Source: Lachnospiraceae bacterium
GTDB lineage: Bacteria > Bacillota_A > Clostridia > Lachnospirales > Lachnospiraceae
NCBI GenBank assembly: GCA_017652545.1
Contig: JAGCAV010000232.1
Coordinates: 1-11,899 of the forward strand
Reading direction: 5' to 3'
DNA: 11,899 nucleotides
In this document: positions 6,531-11,899 of the stretch, in pieces
Numbering within the stretch: the first letter of the stretch is position 1
Layout of the letters: each line of letters opens with the position of its first letter
Notes under the pieces: generated by a model
The model's database searches: none
The model's input: only the letters and a program-made list of their open reading frames with translations
What the model was told of the DNA's origin: nothing
Position numbers and translations under genes: made by a program

Positions 6531-7655
6531 ATGGAAAACCGCATTACGCAGGAAGAGATCCGGTTGGCTAACCGGCAGCAGATCTACCATTATATTTACC
6601 AGAACGCAAGGGCGTCCTCCCAGGACATCTGTGCGGCGCTTTCCCTGAGCCGTCCGACAGTTGCCAGCAACCTCTCCGCTCTTGAAGCAGAAGGCCTGAT
6701 CCGGAAGAACGGTTTCCAGGAAGCCGGCCAGGTCGGGAGGCGCGCAGTCGTTTATTCGATCGTTCCGGATTACCGCATCGCCATCGGTGTGGAGGTCCTC
6801 AAATCCAGGGTCAATATCATCGCCGTGGATCTGTACGGAAAACAGATCGGTTCGCTGATCCCCCGCATTCCCTATACGAATGAACCTTTCTATTATACAC
6901 AGCTTTGCGGACACATCTCTTCTTTTATTAAATCCATGCATTTTACGCATGATCAGGTGCTCGGCATTTGCATCACGCTGCAGGGTCTTGTCTCTCCCGA
7001 CGGACGCATGCTTGTCTACGGAGAGATCCTCGGCAACACCGGCCTGTCGATCGATGTCTTTGAGGAACATCTTGACTATCCCTGCTCTTTCGTGCATGAT
7101 CCTGCGGCTGCGGCTCTGTCCGAGCTTCAGGTCGAGCCCGACCTGGATAATCTTCTCTACCTTTCACTGAGCGTTCATCTGGGCGGCGCCATGATCCTGA
7201 ACCGGCGCATTCAGACGGGAAGGCACGGCCATCACGCGACCTTCGAACATATACAGGCTGTCGCAGACGGGGAAAAATGCTACTGCGGCCAGTGCGGCTG
7301 CTGGGATACCCTCTGTTCCATGCCTGCCCTGCTGGGAGACGAGGAACCGGAAGATTTCTTTGAGAAGATGCGTGCAGGGGACAAAGCACGGCAGAAAAGC
7401 TGGAACACCTTCCTCCTCAATCTGGCCCGGCTGATCAAGGATCTGCATCTGGTCAATGACATCAACATCATGCTGGGAGGTATCCTTGCATCCTTCTTTA
7501 CGCAGGAGGATGTCGATCTCCTCTATCGGGAAATACGAAGGCTGTGCCCCTTTGAAGAGGCTGACGATTTTATTCTGCTGAGCCGGATGACGGCTTATCA
7601 CATCCCCACGGGCGCAGCTCTGCGTTACATTCACGCGTTCCTGGATAACAAATAA
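6531..7655 (+). CDS. ROK-family transcriptional regulator (XylR/NagC type)
   Basis: DNA-binding sugar-responsive regulator, 374 residues. The N-terminal winged helix-turn-helix spans about 13-62 (SSQDICAALSLSRPTVASNLSALEAEGLI). The ROK sugar-binding fold follows; the zinc motif is CYCGQCGC (Cys250, 252 and 257, with His240 upstream), and LGGILASF lies near the C-terminus. The kinase ATP loop (DxGGT) is absent, as in repressors. Several ligand-site positions differ from the ROK norm: the usual Asn-Asp is His189-Asp190, the GE-I-GH glutamate position is Thr237, and Asp259 replaces the Glu after the zinc motif. ATG 6531 is preferred over GTG 6519 because a GGTGGG stretch lies about 7 nt before it. 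It is divergent from the SDR-ABC operon and probably represses it until an inducer binds; TTGTTTACA-type repeats in between are candidate operators. Confidence 0.88.
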   Translation: MENRITQEEIRLANRQQIYHYIYQNARASSQDICAALSLSRPTVASNLSALEAEGLIRKNGFQEAGQVGRRAVVYSIVPDYRIAIGVEVLKSRVNIIAVDLYGKQIGSLIPRIPYTNEPFYYTQLCGHISSFIKSMHFTHDQVLGICITLQGLVSPDGRMLVYGEILGNTGLSIDVFEEHLDYPCSFVHDPAAAALSELQVEPDLDNLLYLSLSVHLGGAMILNRRIQTGRHGHHATFEHIQAVADGEKCYCGQCGCWDTLCSMPALLGDEEPEDFFEKMRAGDKARQKSWNTFLLNLARLIKDLHLVNDINIMLGGILASFFTQEDVDLLYREIRRLCPFEEADDFILLSRMTAYHIPTGAALRYIHAFLDNK

Positions 7656-7676
7656 TATCCGTGCACCGGAGGTTTT

Positions 7677-8336
7677 ATGAACAGATTCGACCGGGTAAAA
7701 GCCATCATATTTGACATGGACGGGACACTCTTCGACACCGAAAGAATCTCCACCGACGGCTGGATCGCCGCCGGGAAGGGTCTCGGGAAACCCATGCCGA
7801 TGAGCCTCATCGACTCTTTCCGCGGCAACAACGATGCCGGCATCACTGAAAAGATGCGCACACATTTCCATACAGAGGAAGAGATCGAACAGGCCTGGAA
7901 GATCCGCAATGCCTATACGACCGAAAACACCCTGACCAGTGTACCCATCAAGAAAGGACTCCACGAAACATTTGCCGCTCTGAAAGCAAAGGGAATCCGT
8001 CTTTGTGTCGCGACAGGATCCGACCGTCCCCGCGCCATGCGTCTGACACGCCTGGGCGGGATCGATAAAGACCTGGAATTCTGTCTGTGCGGCGATGAAA
8101 AAGAAATCAGGCGCGGAAAACCCGCGCCTGATATGTTTCTTGTTGCTGCCGGACGGCTGAATCTGCCGCCTGAGCAGTGCCTGGTCGTTGAAGACAGTTT
8201 CAACGGTGTCCGCTCCGCCTGCGCTGCCGGCTGTCCGGTGATCATGATCCCGGATCTGGATGAACCGACTCAGGAGATCCGTGATCTTTGCGACGCCGTG
8301 CTTGAGCGTCTGGATCAGATACCGGAACTGCTCTGA
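7677..8336 (+). CDS. HAD-superfamily phosphatase / beta-phosphoglucomutase-like protein
   Basis: Cytoplasmic HAD subfamily IA enzyme, 219 residues, the usual length for sugar-phosphate phosphatases and phosphomutases of this type. All four motifs are present: I, FDMDGTLFD (nucleophile Asp13, acid/base Asp15); II, VATGS (Thr113); III, RRGKPAPD (Lys148); IV, VVEDS (Glu172, Asp173). The helical cap lies between about 20 and 90. A GGAGG ends 4 nt before ATG 7677, and the ROK stop is 21 nt upstream, so the two genes are almost certainly co-transcribed. The likely role is to hydrolyse or isomerise a sugar phosphate made by this cluster, for instance relieving phosphosugar stress; substrate cannot be read. 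Phosphatase and phosphomutase are not separable from the sequence alone. Confidence 0.9.
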   Translation: MNRFDRVKAIIFDMDGTLFDTERISTDGWIAAGKGLGKPMPMSLIDSFRGNNDAGITEKMRTHFHTEEEIEQAWKIRNAYTTENTLTSVPIKKGLHETFAALKAKGIRLCVATGSDRPRAMRLTRLGGIDKDLEFCLCGDEKEIRRGKPAPDMFLVAAGRLNLPPEQCLVVEDSFNGVRSACAAGCPVIMIPDLDEPTQEIRDLCDAVLERLDQIPELL

Positions 8337-8366
8337 TCCATCCTGCCCGTGTCCGCCCGGTATCCG

Positions 8367-9680
8367 TCAGGCCTGCCGTGCAAACAGGCAGGATGTGGCG
8401 GCGCCGCCGGCCGCTTCCTCCTGATAGCGTGAAAGCGAGATCGGGCATTCGAACATCTTTGTGAAGATCTCCTGCAGCAGCACATTTTTCCGCACGCCGT
8501 TGCCGGAACCGAGCAGCCTGTTTACCGGAATGCCCGTTCCATCGTGAATGATCCCGTACCAGTCGTGCAGTTCCTGTGACATGCCTGTCAGAACGCCCCT
8601 GACCATCCCTGCCGGCGTAAAATTATTCTCACTCACATTGGTGATGCAGCCGCGTTCACCCGGATCGACACGCGTCCCGCTGAACTTTGTTACCACCCTC
8701 ATCGGATCCGGATCCGGTCCGCTCTCTTCCAGGAGCTTCTGCATGACGCTGTACTGCTCCTGATCCCCGAGTCCCAGTGCTTTTGCATAGGCACGGAAGA
8801 ATTTTTCCAGGATCGCATAGGCACGGCCGCAGCAAAGCGTCGAACCGGCCAGGAGATATTTCCCTTCAAGATACGGACGCGCCTCTATGCCCGGCGCTTC
8901 AAAGAAGACATCACTCAGAACCGAGATCTGCCCGCCGGTGCCAACATTAAGCAGCCAGGCACCGTCCTCCAGTCCTGCCGCCCCAAGGAAGCTTGCCTGG
9001 TTGTCTCCCAGGGCGATGCCCACAGGTATCCCCCTGTATTTTCCAAGCACTTCAACATCTCCCGAAACGTCCGGCAGGATCGCGGGATCTATTCCGCATT
9101 CCCTGAGAATATCCGTAAAATAAACGCCGTTCCTGACATCAAAGAAGCCAAAACTGGCTGCATTGGAGGTATGTGTCAGAGGTTTCGCCCTGCCGGTCAG
9201 TCGCATGCCCAGATAGTCCATGATCGTGCAGATGAAGGCGGCTCCGTCCGGTACCATGCCATGCCTTACATGGTACAGGTGGGTGATCAGTCCGTATCCG
9301 GAAGCGACCGGCAGACCGAAACGGTCCCTGACCTCCTGCACAACAGAAGCTTTGCCATCTTCAGACAGATCGCCTCTCCCGTCCTGCCAGGTATACAGCG
9401 GGCTGATGCCCTCTCCCTTTTCATTCAGATAGACGATACCGTGCATCTGGCCTGTCATTCCGACGAAGGCGGCATCCGGCGCTTCATCCATCATCTCATC
9501 CAGGAAGGCCTTCGCTTTCCCGACCAGCTTTTCAGCGTCCTGAATCCGTTCCCATCCGTTATCAGTTGTGATAAAGCACCCGTTCGGGATCGTTCTGGAC
9601 AGGAGGATCTCCTGTTTTTCCGTATCCAGCACCACCGCGCTGATAGATGTTGTTCCGATGTCAAATCCGATCGTTTTCAT
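8367..9680 (-). CDS. FGGY-family carbohydrate kinase, sedoheptulokinase-like
   Basis: ATP-dependent sugar kinase, 437 residues. Features: phosphate-1 loop GFDIGTTS (5-12), GMTGQMHG (74-81), TWQDGR (97-102), MDYLGMRLTG (154-163), ALGDNQAS (223-230, catalytic base Asp226), GTGGQIS (247-253), and the adenosine-side GSGNGVRKNVLLQ (391-403) with EEAAGGAA (421-428). TWQDGR and GxALGDxQAS, and the line MDYLGMRLTGRAKPLTHTSNAASFGFF, resemble human sedoheptulokinase (SHPK) more than xylulokinase or glycerol kinase; this is from memory, not a search. Expected reaction: a ketose such as sedoheptulose to its 7-phosphate, or a related ketose. Start ATG 9680 has AAAGGA about 6 nt upstream. It lies 81 nt downstream of the glycyl radical enzyme gene, probably in one transcript, and converges on the HAD gene. 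Confidence 0.88.
   Translation of the reverse strand: MKTIGFDIGTTSISAVVLDTEKQEILLSRTIPNGCFITTDNGWERIQDAEKLVGKAKAFLDEMMDEAPDAAFVGMTGQMHGIVYLNEKGEGISPLYTWQDGRGDLSEDGKASVVQEVRDRFGLPVASGYGLITHLYHVRHGMVPDGAAFICTIMDYLGMRLTGRAKPLTHTSNAASFGFFDVRNGVYFTDILRECGIDPAILPDVSGDVEVLGKYRGIPVGIALGDNQASFLGAAGLEDGAWLLNVGTGGQISVLSDVFFEAPGIEARPYLEGKYLLAGSTLCCGRAYAILEKFFRAYAKALGLGDQEQYSVMQKLLEESGPDPDPMRVVTKFSGTRVDPGERGCITNVSENNFTPAGMVRGVLTGMSQELHDWYGIIHDGTGIPVNRLLGSGNGVRKNVLLQEIFTKMFECPISLSRYQEEAAGGAATSCLFARQA
8372..8392. promoter_or_regulatory. Weak hairpin at the convergent gene ends
   Basis: CCTGCC (8372-8377) and GGCAGG (8387-8392) form a 6-bp stem with a 9-base loop inside the last codons of the kinase gene, 36 bases past the HAD stop. 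Neither strand has a U-run after it. It could pause polymerase between two converging units, but it is not a proven terminator. Confidence 0.25.
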
Positions 9681-9727
9681 GTCATTTCCTTTCCGCTTCG
9701 TTAATGTAAGCCACCTCAGGTTACTGC

Positions 9728-9758
9728 AACGGTATGTCCCTGCGCGATACCGTTTTCA
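9728..9758 (-). promoter_or_regulatory. Hairpin with overlapping cre-like site between radical enzyme and kinase genes
   Basis: AACGGTAT (9728-9735) and ATACCGTT (9747-9754) form a perfect 8-bp stem with an 11-base loop, placed directly after the glycyl radical enzyme stop. On the minus strand the overlapping TGAAAACGGTATCG (plus 9745-9758) fits the Firmicute CcpA cre consensus TGWAARCGNTWNCW at every position except the last. Either an mRNA-processing stem or a catabolite-repression roadblock is possible; they share bases, so which matters is unknown. No clear promoter for the kinase is seen in the 81-nt gap (9681-9761). Confidence 0.4.
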
Positions 9759-9761
9759 TTT

Positions 9762-11899
9762 TTATCCCGCCATTGCGGTCGAACACGGATCCAGCCGTCT
9801 GATGATATCTTCCTGGATGTCCGGCGAGAGGTCCAGGAAATTCACGAAGGTCCCGTGGATACGGACAATATAGACCCCGCTCGGCGCGTATTTTTTCGGA
9901 TTGGCCAGCACCTTGCGGAGCATCTCGGGCGTGGTCACGTTCACATACAGGTAGAAAGGTGACGTCTGCCCCCTGTCCGCCTCGTTGAAAAACAGCGGCG
10001 TAAAGATCCTTGTCCTGAATTCAGCGCCTTTATCCTCCATGGTCTCCCCCCTGAAATAGCCGGGGTTGATGCCGAAGTGGGAAGCATAGCCTCCGTTGAA
10101 TTCCCCGAACGGCAGCTGCCGGGTGGAGAGCATTCGAAGTCCCAGTCCGCCGGAAGCTTCTCCGTAGAGCGGGTCAACACCGTAGTTGAGCTGTTCCCTG
10201 GCTTTCCTTCCGTCAGGCGTGGCCCCGACCCAGTAGCCGTAGAGCAGATGCGTGGAAGGTGTGGAAAAATCCGGGCGGAACGGGTTGCCCAGGTAGTTCT
10301 TCCTGGAAGCGACCATTTCAGAGACCCGCCGGGCGATCATGACCGCCTCCTCATCCACACGGGCAATGTTGTTGCCGTATTTGTCGCAGGCAAGAAGGTA
10401 CTGGTGCATCTCCTCATCATGCTCAAAGTTGTCTTTCAGGGCATCCAGCATGCGCTGCGCATCCTGAGGCCGCTCCTCAAGAAGCGTGTCGATGGCGATG
10501 AAGGAATCGGCCAGGACGCTCAGCCCATGGATCAGGCAGCCGCTTCCGTTGTACTTTGTGCCCTGCTTTCCGGCGTCACGCATATCAATACCGGATTCGA
10601 TCCCGCCCATCATGGCAGACAGGAACGGAACCTGGTACAGGGACAGGGCTGTGGATGCCCGGTTTCCGGCCTGTGTCATCAGGTCGATATAGTCTTCAAG
10701 TTCACGGTAATAGACGTTTCTCAGATCCTTCAGCAGCGACAGGGCATCCGCATAGCCCAGTTCTTCATATGTCCTGCCGATCTGCGAACCGGTCAGTTCC
10801 GATACGCCGCCCTGAAGCACCAGTTCCAGGACCTTCGGCAGATTCAGCCAGCTGTTGGTCGTGTTCCCGTTGTCCTTTCCCATGATCAGCGGTTCCTGAC
10901 AGCCTGCCACCGAGTAATCCGGCAGATCCTCCGTTTCGATTCCGTGGGCGCTCAGCACATCAAAGAGCGCATCATCATTGAAGAGAGAGGGTGTGAGTAC
11001 GCCCGGCGTGAAGAAGAACCGGCCCATCTCCCGGTACAGCTGATCCGGCGTGTTTTTGTGCAGCTTAACGGAAAGGATCGGCTGCGGCAGGTTCATGTCA
11101 TAGTACGCGTCAAACAGCGCATAGGAGGTCGGGTTTGTCAGATCATTTCCGTCCAGGTCACGTCCGCCGATGATCAGGTCCTGGGAAATAGCCCAGCTCC
11201 GGTCCGCCACATTGAAAAACACCAGCATGTGTTTGAGCAGTGCGGCCGTCATATCCCGGTCCAGTCCTTCCGCTGCGCGGTAGGGTTCAAAAATGCGGTC
11301 CGCGTTTCCAACGGAGAAGGCGTAGGGATTCGGTGTCTGCTCCAGGCACATCGTCTGCCAGATCAGCACAAAAGCCTGAAGCGCTTCATAGAGCGTCTGC
11401 GCACCGTTCGCAGGTACTTTTTCGAGCGTATCCGCCATCAGGTGCCACCTGTCGGCGCTCTTTTTATCTCCCGCTTCCCTGGAAGCATCCGCCTTTTCCA
11501 TCGCCATCGCACGGTATCTCCGGGAGAGGATCAGCATGGCATCGATGGACAGCTTCATCGCCTCGTAATACTGTTTTTTATCCGGATCATCCGTCTGCGC
11601 CTGCTTCAGCGAGATCTCCTGCTGAAGAGCGATACCGCCCCTGCCGATCATCGGGCGCACATCCGGGATCACATGTCCCGTCACCTGCTCGATGAAGAAG
11701 ACCGCTTCCTTTGTGTACTTCTCTACCGGATCGTAGGCAGCCGTCAGGGCTTTCGCGAAATCATTCTCCGAGAAGTAGGCTTTTGCCCTCGCGATCCGCT
11801 CCGCGCTGATCTCGGATGTCGGTTCGATGTCACCAAACACAGCCACCGGATCACAGTAGCCGGCAAAGGAATCAACCGTAAAAGCCGGATTGATCAGTG
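9762..11899 (-). CDS. Glycyl radical enzyme, dehydratase/lyase type (5' end off window)
   Basis: Oxygen-sensitive glycyl radical enzyme of the pyruvate formate-lyase superfamily. The frame is open to the right edge, so 711 residues are visible and roughly 80-130 N-terminal residues are missing. The active-site thiyl Cys lies in AGCQEP (Cys codon 10899-10901) with Glu two residues on (10893-10895). This Cys-x-Glu pair is the signature of the dehydratase/eliminase branch (glycerol dehydratase, choline lyase, hydroxyproline dehydratase), unlike true pyruvate formate-lyase with Cys-Cys. The radical Gly lies near the C-terminus in VRIHGTF (Gly codon 9852-9854), 29 residues from the end, as expected. 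Gln between Cys and Glu is not the usual Val. A GTG at 11846 is in frame but lies inside conserved-looking sequence (PAFTVDSFAGYCDPVAVF), so it is not the start. No activating radical SAM gene is in the window. Substrate unknown; the kinase next door suggests a sugar, polyol or phosphate of one. Confidence 0.9.
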   Translation of the reverse strand, partial: LINPAFTVDSFAGYCDPVAVFGDIEPTSEISAERIARAKAYFSENDFAKALTAAYDPVEKYTKEAVFFIEQVTGHVIPDVRPMIGRGGIALQQEISLKQAQTDDPDKKQYYEAMKLSIDAMLILSRRYRAMAMEKADASREAGDKKSADRWHLMADTLEKVPANGAQTLYEALQAFVLIWQTMCLEQTPNPYAFSVGNADRIFEPYRAAEGLDRDMTAALLKHMLVFFNVADRSWAISQDLIIGGRDLDGNDLTNPTSYALFDAYYDMNLPQPILSVKLHKNTPDQLYREMGRFFFTPGVLTPSLFNDDALFDVLSAHGIETEDLPDYSVAGCQEPLIMGKDNGNTTNSWLNLPKVLELVLQGGVSELTGSQIGRTYEELGYADALSLLKDLRNVYYRELEDYIDLMTQAGNRASTALSLYQVPFLSAMMGGIESGIDMRDAGKQGTKYNGSGCLIHGLSVLADSFIAIDTLLEERPQDAQRMLDALKDNFEHDEEMHQYLLACDKYGNNIARVDEEAVMIARRVSEMVASRKNYLGNPFRPDFSTPSTHLLYGYWVGATPDGRKAREQLNYGVDPLYGEASGGLGLRMLSTRQLPFGEFNGGYASHFGINPGYFRGETMEDKGAEFRTRIFTPLFFNEADRGQTSPFYLYVNVTTPEMLRKVLANPKKYAPSGVYIVRIHGTFVNFLDLSPDIQEDIIRRLDPCSTAMAG

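Noticed and set aside
6453..7097. Minus-strand open frame of 214 codons inside the ROK gene
   Set aside because: Antisense to ROK helix-turn-helix and sugar-binding sequence; no ribosome site.
7164..7964. Minus-strand open frame of 266 codons spanning the ROK and HAD genes
   Set aside because: Crosses the junction of two real plus-strand genes, both with strong motifs.
8337..8366. Bidirectional terminator between the HAD and kinase genes
   Set aside because: No U-run and no long stem in the 30-nt spacer; only a weak stem inside the kinase end.
11844..11846. GTG as the true start of the glycyl radical enzyme
   Set aside because: The frame stays open to the window edge with conserved-looking sequence before it, and about 690 residues would be too short for the family.

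Overview
The window looks like an accessory carbohydrate-utilisation island of an anaerobic Firmicute, probably a gut or rumen Clostridia/Lachnospiraceae-type bacterium. The reasons are strong AGGAGG ribosome sites before most genes, a ribose-type ABC importer, a ROK repressor, a glycyl radical enzyme (which implies anaerobic life), and GC-rich coding sequence around an AT-rich control region. The taxonomic guess is inference only. I saw no RNA gene, IS element, CRISPR array or phage gene.

Layout. (1) Minus strand, 6198 down to 1: SDR polyol dehydrogenase, sugar-binding protein, two-domain ABC ATPase, ABC permease, a clear intrinsic terminator, then a mannitol-dehydrogenase-family oxidoreductase that runs off the left edge. 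(2) 6199-6530: an AT-rich divergent control region with a near-consensus minus-strand promoter, repeated TTGTTTACA-type operator motifs, a 12-bp palindrome and a CRP-like palindrome. (3) Plus strand, 6531-8336: ROK-family regulator, then a HAD phosphatase/phosphomutase 21 nt later. (4) Minus strand, right edge down to 8367: a glycyl radical enzyme cut by the right edge, then an FGGY kinase of sedoheptulokinase type. This unit converges on the ROK-HAD unit with only 30 nt between them.

How the genes may work together (inference). A sugar or polyol enters through the ribose-type ABC system. The SDR, which carries arabinitol/sorbitol-dehydrogenase-like motifs, and the mannitol-type dehydrogenase interconvert polyol and ketose. 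The sedoheptulokinase-like FGGY enzyme phosphorylates a ketose. The glycyl radical enzyme, which has the Cys-x-Glu active site of the dehydratase/lyase branch, removes or rearranges a group on a polyol-like substrate. The HAD enzyme may dephosphorylate or isomerise a sugar phosphate, and the ROK protein senses the inducer. The substrate cannot be fixed from sequence. A heptitol/heptulose or pentitol, or a sugar-alcohol phosphate acted on by the radical enzyme, are the testable options. The combination of a glycyl radical enzyme and a sedoheptulokinase-like kinase beside a polyol operon is the most unusual aspect.
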